This document shows positions 51,953 to 62,954 of a stretch of 64,000 bases of DNA, piece by piece. The first letter of the stretch is position 1, and every line of letters begins with the position of its first letter. The notes below the pieces were generated by a model. The model was not told where the DNA came from. It was given only the letters and a program-made list of their open reading frames with translations, and did no database searches. The position numbers and the translations under genes are program-made. Origin of the DNA: Plasmodiophora brassicae (Eukaryota > Endomyxa > Phytomyxea > Plasmodiophorida > Plasmodiophoridae); the NCBI GenBank assembly GCA_039704465.1, contig JASFAU010000006.1:248001-312000 (forward strand), read 5' to 3'.

Positions 51953-52198
51953 TACATGTCTTCGACGCCTCCTTTGTCGGTGGAATCATTTCCGGTCTCG
52001 ATAAATAAAAAATGGCGCCCTTCTGGACGAACAGGGCCGGCCACGTTTTGCGGGTGGCGCCGGTGCCCTCAATCAGCGCCGGTGCATGCGGTCCCAGTGG
52101 GGTCTGCGCGCCAAAAAATTGGTGGTGGGCGGCGCCCAGTCGGAGGAGATCGTCGGGGGAGCCGCCGCCGCCGCTGACCGGCCGTATCGACCCCCGCC

Positions 52199-53948
52199 AT
52201 GTTCTTCTCGTCGCTGCTGTTCACGAAGCGGGGCAGCCTGGCCAAGGTCTGGCTCGCCGCGCACCACCAGGACAAGCGCCTGTCCAAGACGGTGGTCCTG
52301 ACCACCAATATCGAAGGTGGTGCGCGCATGCCGCCCGAAGACGCCACCCTGATCCGCCTTCTCTAGAATGTTCGCACGAACTGTGTGAGCCTGCGGCGCC
52401 CTTGGCGTTGCGCCTGTCCGGGCAGTTACTGCTCGGCGTCTGCCGCATCTACCAGCGTAAAGTCAAGTACCTGCAGGAAGACGCCCAGGTCTGAGAACGG
52501 CCCGCCCTTTCCGGTGCGAACGCTTACTGGGTATCGTACAGGAAGCCCTGACGAAAATCAAACTGTCGTTCCGAGGTGGGGCAGGTGCAGGCGCGTTGCT
52601 CGAGTTGCCGTCGACAGCGGCCGCTGCCGCTCAAGTTACGCTGCTGGAAACCGCCGAGGAGCTGGACTTCGACTTTGCCATACCCGATATTCCACTGAAT
52701 CGTCTTGAGCAGCTGTACGAAGAAGAGGATCGCCATGAGATTGCGCGGGCCGCCGATATCACTCTCGACGAGGAAGACATGTACCTGATGCGGGCTGCGC
52801 AGGCCGAGCGGGCTCGTCGCTACGAAGAACCGTCCGCCGACATTCTCTATGGGCCCGAGGAAGAAGACCTAATCGCCATGGCACCGCTTGGTGAGGAGGA
52901 GGCGTTCCTCTACGAGCCGATCGAAGTTCCTCGTGAGGCTGCCGTGCCGCCTGGTGAGGCTGAGGAGGTCGTTGGTCTGCACGTCCCGGAGAAGGTCGCG
53001 CCTGTGCCAGAACCGCTCGAGATAGAGCATGAGCCTATGCCTATTGAGATTGAGCACGAGGTCTCGACGATCCCCGAAACCTTGGAGGCGCCGTCCGTGG
53101 AACTGGGCGTCGGGCCAGAGTTTGAAGAAGAAGCACCCGTCAGGATCGGCGTTCGCCGAGGTGGCGTCAAGCGAGCACGCGGTGAACGATACGATGCGGA
53201 GACCCAGCTGTCGTCTAGAGAGCTGGCGCCTCAGGATACGACCCCGTTCGTCGTTGAGTCGCACGGCGTCATTGAACCTGGACATGGCCCTGCCCGAGCA
53301 GTGCATGTTTCTCCCGGTACGCTGCCAGACTGGCTCGCAAAGTCGTCGGTCCAGACGCTGGCCCCACACCTTGCTTCATACCTGTCATCGTGTTTCATAT
53401 CGGCGCCTGCCGCACGTCCTGAAATTCCACCGCCCAAGGCTGAAGGCGAAGGTGTACCGCCTGAGGAGGCCATGCTTGAGGGCCCTCCCGAGGTCTACGA
53501 GGAGTTACCGCCGCCAGTTCACGAAGAAGAGTACGAAGCGATGCCTTTGCCTGAATATCAACCGGAGGAATACGAGGCTGAGGAGATCCCCCGTCCCGAG
53601 ACCCGCGATATCGATGAAGTCCTTCTTGCACCTGCCGAGGAGGTCCCCGGCGTACAACCGCCGGAAGGCCAACCTGCATTTGCGGGCTGGAGCGACCGTA
53701 CCATCAAGATGTTCTACGCTCTTCGCGGGCGCCTGACAGACGCGACGCCGTCCACTACCCTGCAGACGCTGATCGAGGGTAAATCGCGGTCCACGGCGGC
53801 GGCGATCTTCCTCGAGACACTCGTCCTGAAGACGCACGACTATATCGACATCGCCCAAAGCGAACCATACGGCGACATTGCAATAACCCGGTCCTCAAGA
53901 TTCGACGAGGAAGTACCTGGCGAGATCCAGCAACCTGTTTCCGCTTGA
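52199..53948 (+). CDS. RAD21: Cohesin kleisin subunit RAD21/SCC1 (REC8 family)
   Basis: Closes the SMC ring that holds sister chromatids. Exons 52199-52316, 52367-52488 and 52542-53948 join in phase (50- and 53-nt introns) to 548 residues. The N-terminal helical domain is diagnostic: MFFSSLLFTKRGSLAKVWLA, AHHQDKRLSKTVV, RLSGQLLLGVCRIYQRKVKY, ALTKIKLSF. A long acidic, Glu/Pro-rich middle follows, with repeated PPEEYEAEE-like text; it is disordered, where separase sites usually lie. The C-terminal winged helix reads TLQTLIEGKSRSTAAAIFLE, TLVLKTHDYIDIAQ. Mitotic versus meiotic paralog cannot be decided. AATAAA follows about 4 bases after the stop. Confidence 0.9.
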
Positions 53949-54029
53949 CAAATAAAACAATGACACGTTCAAACCTGGGTGCAGCCAAGCGACCTCCCTC
54001 AATAGAAAGAATACAGGTGTAGATGGGTG

Positions 54030-54845
54030 TCATGAGGTGGCCGCAAACGCCGGTTGATCATGCAGGCGCTTGTAGCAGGCCAACGAGCAAACGGGTCGTA
54101 ATGTCGAGGGGCACGTATACCGGCGCTGGTTGCCGCAGGCGCAGAACGATGTAGGACGGATTGGTATCGGGTCGGGCGCAGCGGACGTGGGCGGTTGCAC
54201 GTCGACGTCATCGGGGAATGTCACCGTCGACTCGATGCGATCGTCGCCGACAATGTACGTCCTGAAGCGGATCACGCCGGGATGTGCAATGCTGCGCTCC
54301 TGGGCGCGCCGCTTGACGGCCGACAGGCGAACTTTGCCTTCGTGCCGGGACTTGAACCGATCCGACTTTGCTTTCCTGGTGCTCGTCTTCTTCAGCAACC
54401 GCTCAATCGTCTCCTGCTTCTCTTGTTCTTCCTGCCTGTCCAGGGCCAGCTTTCTCCTTCGCTGTTGCTCGCTCTTCTTCAGGGCGGCTTCCTCGCTGAG
54501 GGCTATGGCTGGCGTCGAAACGTTATCATCCCCATCATCCATGTCGTCCTCTTCGTCTTCGTCGGGACGCCCGAACCGCATCGACCGCTGCCGACTCGTC
54601 AGGCGCGTCGGCTGCCGGTCTTCCTGGTCGACCTCGTCCTCATCGTCGTCGTCAACCTCCATCAACGCGCTGCTATCCTGCGATTCATAGGCTTCGTCGG
54701 CATCCGCATGGTGGCGGCGCACGACGACGACAAGCGGTGGACCGGGGCGAACGTCCACGAAGTCGTAGGCGGTGGCCACGACCTCGAAATCCGAGTCCGG
54801 GCGCCGTCGCAGACGGACGCGTATGCCCCGCGATCCCGCCGCCAT
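54030..54845 (-). CDS. INO80B: INO80 complex subunit B (IES2), PAPA-1 and HIT zinc finger
   Basis: Chromatin-remodelling subunit. 271 residues from MAAGSRGIRV; the frame is open 75 codons upstream but that part looks non-coding. The middle is very acidic (DDDDEDEVDQED, DEDEEDDMDDGDD). The PAPA-1 segment is a charged helix: EQQRRRKLALDRQEEQEKQE, TIERLLKKTS. The C-terminal HIT-type zinc finger has CACGNQRRYTCPSTLRPVC, SLACYKRLHD, with Cys-x-Cys, Cys, Cys, Cys and His in order. This domain pair is characteristic of INO80B/IES2. Tail-to-tail with RAD21, about 80 bases apart. Confidence 0.82.
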   Translation of the reverse strand: MAAGSRGIRVRLRRRPDSDFEVVATAYDFVDVRPGPPLVVVVRRHHADADEAYESQDSSALMEVDDDDEDEVDQEDRQPTRLTSRQRSMRFGRPDEDEEDDMDDGDDNVSTPAIALSEEAALKKSEQQRRRKLALDRQEEQEKQETIERLLKKTSTRKAKSDRFKSRHEGKVRLSAVKRRAQERSIAHPGVIRFRTYIVGDDRIESTVTFPDDVDVQPPTSAAPDPIPIRPTSFCACGNQRRYTCPSTLRPVCSLACYKRLHDQPAFAATS

Positions 54846-55318
54846 GGTCGGTGCGGACGGCCGGAGGTCGCGTGGAATTATGGCATCGGGACCCGCGCAG
54901 TCGCAGACTCGGGCCGCCACACGCAACAGCAACCAGCGCTCAGCCCCACCCACCCCCGCTGCATCCGGGGCGCCCGCCCCCCGGAAGTCCGACGCCCCGC
55001 GGACATACCGTAAATAAGTAGACCGGCGACGGGTGCCCACGCCTGGACACGGTCTTATTAATGGGCCCATACCGTCATGTCGTTCGACAGCCGGGCGCCC
55101 TCGTACGTGCGCAGGACACGAGCCGTGTCGGGCGATTCGTCAAGCGTCGACACCGAGTGAGGGACGCGCGCTGTCCGTGGAGCGCTCCTCGCAATGGGCA
55201 GCACGCCAACGTGGAACACAGTACTCGCAGAGCAGTGGTGCGCATGGGTTGGACGCCTGCAGGCGACAAATCTATATAGCGTTCAACGTTGTTGTTCGAA
55301 ATGGCGGCCACATCTCCG
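54846..55318. other. Intergenic upstream of INO80B
   Basis: About 470 bases between INO80B and the next minus-strand gene. GC-rich; no further gene or RNA recognised. Confidence 0.35.
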
Positions 55319-55729
55319 TTAGACGACGATGTCATGCTTGCCGGAGCTGACATCGTAGGCGATACGAGACTGGCACCAGTCGGCCCACATGTCTTCGCGC
55401 GCCTGCAACCCCGGCGACGACATCCAGGCGCCGTAGCGCGGCGTCGGCATCGCCCAGCGACGCCTGTTGATCTCCATGCCCCTGAACGCCCGGTCGCACA
55501 CCGTCTTCATCTTCGCGCGACGCTCCTCGGGCGACTCCATGCACCGCGCGATGAACCGCGTCACAAAGTTCCAGCCGTTCTTGTCATCGCCCGCCCAGTT
55601 CGTCAGCGTCACCGTCGGCGTCGCCGCCGCCGCTGCAGCCTCGCCCTTCTCGACGCTCATCCCGCCGTACCCCGAATCCACCGCCAATTTATTGACGATA
55701 GCCGTCGGTTTTTTGTGGCTGCTCGTCAC
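55319..55729 (-). CDS. Small unknown basic-aromatic protein
   Basis: 136 residues. An Ala-rich stretch (EKGEAAAAAATPTV) is followed by a Trp/Arg-rich part (NWAGDDKNGWNFVTRFIARC, EINRRRWAMPTPRYGAW, REDMWADWCQSRIAYD). No signal peptide or membrane helix. High Trp and Arg content and a helical C-terminal half suggest a real folded protein, but no family is recognised. Confidence 0.5.
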   Translation of the reverse strand: MTSSHKKPTAIVNKLAVDSGYGGMSVEKGEAAAAAATPTVTLTNWAGDDKNGWNFVTRFIARCMESPEERRAKMKTVCDRAFRGMEINRRRWAMPTPRYGAWMSSPGLQAREDMWADWCQSRIAYDVSSGKHDIVV

Positions 55730-55930
55730 ATCTCACCGGTGCAAACAGCTCTCTGGGCACCTCTGGTTCCAGAACGCCGATTCACCGGCGGGGGTCGCCC
55801 CCTCCTGTACCACCTCACTCAATACGCGTCTGCGCTGGGTATCTGTCCAGAACAGCGGCTTCGTCGAGATCGTAGAAGGCGATGATGGTATATTGGGGTT
55901 GAGTTCCGTACCCATGGCCGTCGTGGTCGT

Positions 55931-57319
55931 TCAGCCGGCGCGCAGGAGCTGGCGTCCTACGTCGCTGCGCAGGAAGCGCACGTACGATGAGGGCTCGAGG
56001 ATGCGTTTGATTTCGGCGGCGGCCTCGTCGAAGACGGTGACGGGGAGGGCGCGGGCCGACTCCATCGCCGCCAGGAGCCCATCGCGGCACCGGCCGGACA
56101 GGTTGACCGCCAGCGGCGCGTCCGGTTTGACGTGTGCGTCGCAGATGTCGTTGGCGTGATCCCGCATCGCGTCGTCGCCGCCCGACCTCGCCGCCTCGGT
56201 CTCGCCGTCGTGCGAGGACATGGACAACGCGACGTTGTCGCCGGACGTCGTCCAGACGTTCGCCTTCTTGTCTCTCCCGAACTTCTTCTTGAACGCGTTT
56301 ACCGCCAGCAGGAACTGGAGGTTCTCTACGGCGAACTCCTGGCACAGGTACTCGGCGAACGCTGCGATGGCGGCCGGGTCCGACGTCAGGAAGTCGTCGA
56401 GGCGCATGGACGCATCCGCCGTTTGCTCGCTGAACCTGGTGTACGACAGGACGAGCGGGATCCAGACGCTGACGACGTAGTCGGCCAGGATCAGGACCCA
56501 GTAGAGGACCACGAGGACCGGGTACGTCGTGGCGTCGTACGCGGCGACGTCAGGCGTGAACCAAAACACGAAGTAGATCATCCCGAACGCGAAACTGGAC
56601 AGCAGTTCGCGCTTGATGAAGAACCTGTCAACGCAGACGCGAAGCCGGAACGAGTAGTACCCGAGGGCGGCGACCCAGACCACATACCAGACCTGACGGC
56701 CCGCGTTGAGTGCCGGGTTCACCTGGGTGCAATCGCTGAGCCAGGTCCCCGTCGCGACTGATGCGACCAGGAACGCGATCAGGAGCAGCGCAACGACAAT
56801 CCAGAATGTGACGATGAACCGGTTCGACGTTATCCATTGGTGCTCGAGGTACCACGTATCGGACGTCGATAGGGCCGGGGTGGCGACCGCGTCCTGGACC
56901 TTGCTGGTCGATTGCCGCGGTTGCGACGGCTGTGCTTGCTTCTGTCCAGCTAGTCGAACCTGCTGCTGGTACGTCCTGGATAACTTTGCGGACGACGACA
57001 ACAGCTTGGCGCGTATGATGCGGCATTGCCAGAAGAAGACGGCGCTGCGTAGCGTGTACCCGATGGTGCCAATGGTTCCCAGCGTATTCTCGATGCAGTA
57101 CGCCGGCAGGCACGGCAGAGGGCTCAGGTAGCCAATGATGGAGGTCTCCAGATGTATCGTCAGCACGATCAGCGTCACGGCCGCTGACACTGGAAACCGG
57201 GCAGCGATCGGCTGGCGGTGCCGCCGGTACAGGAACCAGATCTGCCCGACGACGGCCACGATCACGTGCGCAATGCCCAGTACCCACAACGATGCGGTCG
57301 TCGCGGGCGACAGCTCCAT
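55931..57319 (-). CDS. 7TM-RGS protein, copy 1
   Basis: 462 residues, single exon. Seven hydrophobic segments in the first ~300 residues (e.g. LWVLGIAHVIVAVVGQIWFL, AAVTLIVLTIHLETSIIGYL, FIVTFWIVVALLLIAFLVAS, FAFGMIYFVFWFTPDVAAY) are followed by a C-terminal RGS domain: MRLDDFLTSDPAAIAAFAEY, LCQEFAVENLQFLLAVNAFK and, after an insert, FDEAAAEIKRILEPSSYVRF. This receptor-like 7TM plus cytoplasmic RGS plan is known from plant AtRGS1 and several protists, where it keeps G-alpha inactive. The insert inside the RGS domain (about 50 residues, Ser/Asp-rich) is shared with the neighbouring copy. Tandem with copy 2, same strand. Confidence 0.85.
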   Translation of the reverse strand: MELSPATTASLWVLGIAHVIVAVVGQIWFLYRRHRQPIAARFPVSAAVTLIVLTIHLETSIIGYLSPLPCLPAYCIENTLGTIGTIGYTLRSAVFFWQCRIIRAKLLSSSAKLSRTYQQQVRLAGQKQAQPSQPRQSTSKVQDAVATPALSTSDTWYLEHQWITSNRFIVTFWIVVALLLIAFLVASVATGTWLSDCTQVNPALNAGRQVWYVVWVAALGYYSFRLRVCVDRFFIKRELLSSFAFGMIYFVFWFTPDVAAYDATTYPVLVVLYWVLILADYVVSVWIPLVLSYTRFSEQTADASMRLDDFLTSDPAAIAAFAEYLCQEFAVENLQFLLAVNAFKKKFGRDKKANVWTTSGDNVALSMSSHDGETEAARSGGDDAMRDHANDICDAHVKPDAPLAVNLSGRCRDGLLAAMESARALPVTVFDEAAAEIKRILEPSSYVRFLRSDVGRQLLRAG

Positions 57320-57511
57320 CAGTCAACCGGAACGCATAATGAAGTAGTACACGAGCGCGAACCTTAATAAGAGGTACCAGAGACGCGGTCGGTGAGGTTC
57401 GCCTGCTTCGTTTGTAAGCCCCTTTCCGCCGCTCCCTCCACCGGGCCTCCGCGTTGGGCATTCCGGGTGAACGCTTAGGAGATGGGGGGTATAACATGCA
57501 ACGTGTATGGT
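57320..57511. other. Spacer between tandem 7TM-RGS genes
   Basis: 192 bases with the copy-1 promoter and copy-2 3' end. No ORF of note. Such a short spacer suggests compact regulation. Confidence 0.4.
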
Positions 57512-58906
57512 TCAGCCAGCTCCTATGAGCTGGCGCCCTGTTTCGGACTGTAGGAAGCGCATGTAGGACGACGGTTCCAGGATGCGTTTGATCTCCGCCG
57601 CGCCTTCGTCGAACAGGGCGACCGGGACGGCGCGGGACGAACCCATCGCGGCCAGGATGCGGTCGCGGCACTTCCCGGAGAGGTTGATCGCGGACGGCGC
57701 GTCCGCGTGGACGTACTCGTGGCAGATGTCGTTCGCGTGCGCCCAGATCGCGTCCTCGCCGCTCCATCCGGTCGACCTGGGCGCGTCCACGTCGCCGTCG
57801 TTTGACGACACGGACAACGCGACGACGCTGCCGCCGGTCGACGCCCACGCGTGCGCTTTCCTCTTGTCGCCGAATCTCCTCTTGAACGCGTTGACGGCCA
57901 GCAGGAACTGGAGGTTCTCCACGGCGAACTCGCGGCAGAGGAACTCGGCGAATGCTGCAATGGCGACCGGGTCCGACTTCAGGAAGTCGTCCAGGCGCAC
58001 TATGCCCGACACGTCTGCCGTTTGGTCGTCGAACTTCCTGTAGGACAGGACGATGGGCACCCAGACGCTGACGAGGTAGTCGAACTGGATCAGGACCCAG
58101 TAGCCGATGGTCAGGATCGGGTACGTTGTCGCATCGTACGCGGTGACGCCGGGCGCAAACCAGAACACGAAGTAGACGATTCCGGACGCGAAGCTGGACA
58201 GCAGTTCGCGTTTGATGAAGAGCCCATCAACGCAGACGCGGAGGCGGAACGAATAATAGCCGAGGGCGCCGATCCAGCCAAGGAACCAGGCCTGTCTCCA
58301 CAGGTAGAATCTCGGGTCCATATCGATGCAGTTGTCCCGGCCGCCATCCCAGTTCGTGGACAGCAGCGACACGACCAGGTACACGGCCAGGAGCAGCGCT
58401 ATGACAATCCAGAACGGGACGACGAACCGGTTCGACGTGATCCACTGATTGGCGAGGTACCAGGCATCCGACTTCGACAACGCTGGAGCGGCAGCGCCCG
58501 CGTCCTGGATCTTGCTTGTCAGCTGCGACATGCGCCCCTGACCCGCTCGGAGAACCTGGTTCTGGTACAGCGTCACTGACGATGCTGACATCTTGGAGCG
58601 TACAATGCGGCACTGCCAGAAGAACATGGCGCTTCGTAACGTGTACCCGATGGTACCTATGGTCCCCAACGTGCTCTCGATGCAGTACGCCAGCAGGCAC
58701 GGCAGCGGGCTAACGTAGGCCAGGATGGACGTCTCCAGGTGAATCGTCAGTACGAGCAGAGTCACGGCCGCTGACACTGGAAACCGGGCGACGATCGGCT
58801 GTCGATGGCGCCGGTACAGGAACCAGAACTGGCCGATCGCTGCCACGAACAGGTGCACGGCAAACAGTATCCATAGCGATGCGGTGGCCGGTGATGACAG
58901 CTCCAT
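57512..58906 (-). CDS. 7TM-RGS protein, copy 2
   Basis: 464-residue tandem paralog of the gene at 55931-57319, alignable end to end. Shared blocks include FLYRRHRQPI, RFPVSAAVTL, YCIES/NTLGTIGTIGYTLRSA, ALGYYSFRLRVCVD, FIKRELLSSFA and EIKRILEPSSYMRF. The membrane part is more conserved than the loop between TM3 and TM4 and the RGS insert. The extracellular loop around TGTW/STNW differs, which might reflect distinct ligands. Single exon. Both begin MELS and end with an AG dipeptide. Confidence 0.85.
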   Translation of the reverse strand: MELSSPATASLWILFAVHLFVAAIGQFWFLYRRHRQPIVARFPVSAAVTLLVLTIHLETSILAYVSPLPCLLAYCIESTLGTIGTIGYTLRSAMFFWQCRIVRSKMSASSVTLYQNQVLRAGQGRMSQLTSKIQDAGAAAPALSKSDAWYLANQWITSNRFVVPFWIVIALLLAVYLVVSLLSTNWDGGRDNCIDMDPRFYLWRQAWFLGWIGALGYYSFRLRVCVDGLFIKRELLSSFASGIVYFVFWFAPGVTAYDATTYPILTIGYWVLIQFDYLVSVWVPIVLSYRKFDDQTADVSGIVRLDDFLKSDPVAIAAFAEFLCREFAVENLQFLLAVNAFKRRFGDKRKAHAWASTGGSVVALSVSSNDGDVDAPRSTGWSGEDAIWAHANDICHEYVHADAPSAINLSGKCRDRILAAMGSSRAVPVALFDEGAAEIKRILEPSSYMRFLQSETGRQLIGAG

Positions 58907-59037
58907 CGGATGAATGTGGTAACTCGTAGTACACGCCCGCGATCTTAAGGGTTAGAAAAGGTGATCGCTGTGTGTGGCCTCTAATACGCTTGCAATGCCC
59001 GAGGTGGCAGGGGTGGATTATATCGACATAGTTTTGC

Positions 59038-62000
59038 CTATAGACAGCAGCGGTGTGGATCGTCACGTTGTGGATACAGGATGTTCAAGACGCCCCTGCT
59101 CCCAACCGCGTCGGATTCCGCCACCGGTTTCGTCTTCCTCGGCGACGGATGCGTGCGTTCATAACGCCTGACGATGGCCTTGATCAGCTCGACGGCCAGA
59201 ATCTGAATGCCGACGGTGACAAGGACGACGAGCCAATCGAGGGCATACAGATGCGTCGACTCGAGGAAGTCGCTGAGACCGGGCAGGTAGAGGCCGACCA
59301 CCAGAGACACGGTCGAGACGAGACAGGCCCAAACCATGATGCGATTGCCCAACACGCCGGTGGTCAACAGCGAGTTCCTCGCGCTTCTGCTCAACACGGC
59401 TTGAACGATCTGGACCATGGTGAGACATGTGAACGCCAGCGTGCGTTGCCGCATCAGATCATTGTCGAAGCTGGGCAGGACGTGCCAGAACGCGAGGAGG
59501 AACGCCACCAGCGAGGTGACGGCCATGGTGAGGCCCTGCGAGAGGATGATCAATGAGTCGATCAGCGGCAGCACGCCTTCGTTCTGCAGACGCGGGCGCC
59601 GCTCCATGAGATCCGGTTCGGGCGGCTCGAAGCCCAAGGACATGGCCGGCGGCACGTCGGCAATGATGTTCGCCCACAGGATCTGAATCGTCGAGAACGG
59701 CGCCTGCGTGAGCGCGTCTGAGACCCCAATCATGATGACGTGAACAGGAACGACAACGCAGAACGGACCGGTACGTTGATGATGGCGGCGGCGAGGAACA
59801 GGAAGATCTCGGCGCTGTTGCAGCTGAGCAGGTACATGCAGAACTTTTTGACGTTGGCAAACACGATACGACCCTCGCGAACCGCCGCCACAATCGTCGA
59901 GAAGTCGTCGTCGGCCAGAACGATGTCGGCGGCCTGTTTCGTGATCTCGGTGCCGCCGACGCCCATGGCGATGCCGACATTGGCGCGTTTAATGGCCGGC
60001 GCGTCATTGACGCCGTCGCCGGTCATGGCCACGGAATGGCCCTGCGCCTGCAACGCCTTGACGATATTCAGCTTGTTATCCGGCGACACGCGCGCAAAGA
60101 CGACCGGGAATGGGTTCAGTTTCGACAAGGCCTCGGCCGACAGCGAATCGATCTCAGAGCCGGACATGCTGCGGTTCCGGTCGCCGTCGTCCCTGTCGTA
60201 GATGCCGAGCTGAGTGGCGATGGCCAGCCCGGTGGCCATATGGTCACCGGTGATCATAATCACATTGATGCCGGCCGATTTGCATTGCCTGACGCTCTCG
60301 GCGACGCCTGGGCGCGCCGGATCGATCAGGCCGACCAGGCCGATGAACACCATCGCCGTCTCGGCCTGTGCCGAATCCACCATGGCGTCGACCTGCGACC
60401 GAGGTACGGCACGACACGCCAGGGCGAGCACACGTAGCCCCTGTGCGGCCATACGCTCCGATCGCGTACTCACGTGGTCGACAAAGGCGCCGGTCAGCGG
60501 CGTGGCCTGGTCCAGATCCAGGAATCGCCCCGTCGACGAAGGCAGGTAGGCGTCGCAATGCGCCAGGACGCACTCTGGGGCGCCTTTACAGAGCAGGAAC
60601 GCGGATTCAGGCGGCAGATGCAGAGCGGCGTCGTCCAGAGGCGGCGGCTGCTGCTGCTGCTGCTGCTGGGCGACGACGACCGACATGAGTTTGCGGTCGC
60701 TGTCGAACGCGAATTCACCGATTTTCGCAATGCCCATCTTGGTTGCGAACCAGTCGGCGGTGACGCCGATCTTCATGGCGGCGACGAGCATGGCCACCTC
60801 GGTCGGGTCGCCGGTGGAGCGCCACAACCCCTCATCGGTCGACGACTTGCGGACGGACGAATTGTTGCAGAGGGCGCTGATCATGGCGGCGGTCAGGAGA
60901 TGGCCTGGGGCGGCACTGAGATCCACCGGTGACGACGACTGACCATCGTGATGATCATCCCGATCCAGATGACGCGTGACGACTCCCAGGGTCGGGTCCA
61001 TGGCGGTGGAATGTGAGAACGTGTAGAGCGAACGATCACAGGTCCACATCTGCTCGCAACCCATCTTGCCTTCGGTCAAGGTCCCCGTCTTATCCGAGCA
61101 GATGACGGAGACGGACCCGAGCGTCTCCACACCGGCCAGGCGTCGGACGATGACATTCCTGGCGGCCATGCGACGCACGCCAATGGCCATGGTCACGGTG
61201 ACAACGGCGACGAGACCCTCGGGGATTACGGACACGGCCAACGAGATGCCATGATGCACTACATCTAATGCATTGTTGCGATAGGCGAGGCCGATGGCGA
61301 CGACCAGGCCGCAAAGGCCGATGGAGATGGCGACCAGGGCCTTGCCGAGTGTTTGTAGCTGCCGCTCGATGTTGGTCTGCTCGCTTGGCGACTCGGTGAT
61401 CGCCCTGCTGATCTTGCCGATCTCGCTGTGGACGCCGGTCCGAACGGCAATGCCCAGGCCACGCCCACGAGCCACGACAGTGGACATGAACGCCGATCCG
61501 GCGCAATCGCCCAGCGGCAGACGACGCGTCCGCTTGCGAATCGTATCGACAGACTTGACGGTCGGCACCGACTCGCCGGTCAGTATCACTTCGATGATCT
61601 CCAGCTGCGATACCTGGAACAGACGCAGATCCGCCGGCACGTAATCGCCCTCGTCCAGGACGACAATGTCGCCGGGCACCACCATCGCAGCACTGCATCA
61701 GCCAGTCAGACGCCCCAGAACGGTTCCGAAGAAGCAAATGGACACGTTTGGAAACATGACGGGGGCGACAACGACGGGGATACGAATGCGACCTACTCGA
61801 TGACCTGTTGCTGCGAGTCGCGGATGACCGTTGCCTTGGGCACGGACAGGGTCATCAATGCTGCCAATGATTTCGAGGCCTTGTAATCCTGTGTGAACCC
61901 GATGAGGACGTTGACAACGACCACGATCATGAGGACGACGGCCGAGTCGTATTCTTTCATGACCAGCTCGAGGATGACAACGGCAATGAGGATCAGGACC

Positions 62001-62641
62001 ATGAAGTCGGTGATCTGCTGCCACAGCAGGCCCAGGGTGGATGTGGACTTGGCCGACGGGATCACATTGCGTCCGTAATGCTCCCGCATCATCTCGATAC
62101 GTTTCGGCCCAAGCCCAGTACTGAGGTTGGTGGCGAACATATCCGCCAAACGACTCGGGTCCTTGTCGAAATACAGGGCTGGCGGTGGAAACAATGCCTG
62201 TTGCTGCTGATGATCGGGCATCGCCGGATGCAGAAACTTGTCCGCATGGGCGTCCATGAGTTTCTCCACTTCACGATGGTGGCTGCGACGGACGATGTCG
62301 CGCCAGTCGAATGATTTGGCAAAGAAGCGCATGAGGAGGGCGAGGACGGAGGCGGCCTGCTCCTTCTGTGTGTCGGTGCACCAGGAGCGGCAGTGCAGGT
62401 CCAGGCGCAGCTGCTCGCGCAGGTCGGTCGTCGACAACTTGGCCACGGCCTCACGAAACTCGCCCACGTTCTCCAGGAACTCGCCGAACAGCACGAAAGC
62501 GAGTTCGGCCTCGGTCGTGGGTCGCAATCGGATCAGGTTGCCGGTCTGCTGGCCGAGTAACGGCAAGAGCGCGGCGAGAAGTCGATCCATCAGGTCGCGG
62601 TCGAGATGTGGCAGCTTCCCACCTTTGATTCGATAATCCAT
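59038..62641 (-). CDS. Type II P-type ATPase cation pump
   Basis: ATP-driven membrane pump. Exons 62641-61797, 61692-59769 and 59703-59038 join in phase (104- and 65-nt introns) to 1144 residues. Landmarks in order: LGLLWQQITDFMVLILI (M1), VPGDIVVLDEGDYVPADLRL, LTGESVPTVK (actuator), VIPEGLVAVVTVTMAIG (M4), the phosphorylated Asp in ICSDKTGTLTEGKM, KGAPECVL (nucleotide), MITGDHMATGLAIA, TGDGVNDAPAIKRANVGIAM, then M5-M10. This is the P2 subfamily (Ca2+ or Na+/K+). M4 reads PEGLV rather than PEGLP, so P2A SERCA is less likely than a P2D/ENA-like exporter; ion specificity is inferred. An N-terminal extension of ~180 residues precedes M1. The ATG at 62731 would add 30 residues. Confidence 0.88.
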
Positions 62642-62645
62642 CCTG

Positions 62646-62954
62646 TCAACAAACAACATATGAACACGTGCGGAATGGCCTTGCAACATGGCGGTTGCAT
62701 ACTGACAGGTACTTGATCCCGTACAGGACATCCATCACCGCATCCGCCGATGCGACCATGTCCAGCACATGGATATCGATCTGATGCTCAATGGACGCCT
62801 GACCGTCCACGTACGTGCGATCGCTGTTGAGAATGGGCAATGCGATCGATCCGACCCGGTCCGTCATGGTGTCGGTCGGTTGAGCTAGCACGTCACGCCG
62901 CACGGACGCGCTGTTTCTGAACAACAATATAAAAGGTGACGCCAGGTTTGGCAC
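62646..62954 (-). other. Open frame upstream of the ATPase, doubtful gene
   Basis: 102-residue frame (ASPFILLFRNSASVR, then HQIDIHVLDMVASADAVMDV). It has some helical regularity but no recognised family and lies where the ATPase promoter or an upstream exon should be. Confidence 0.25.
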
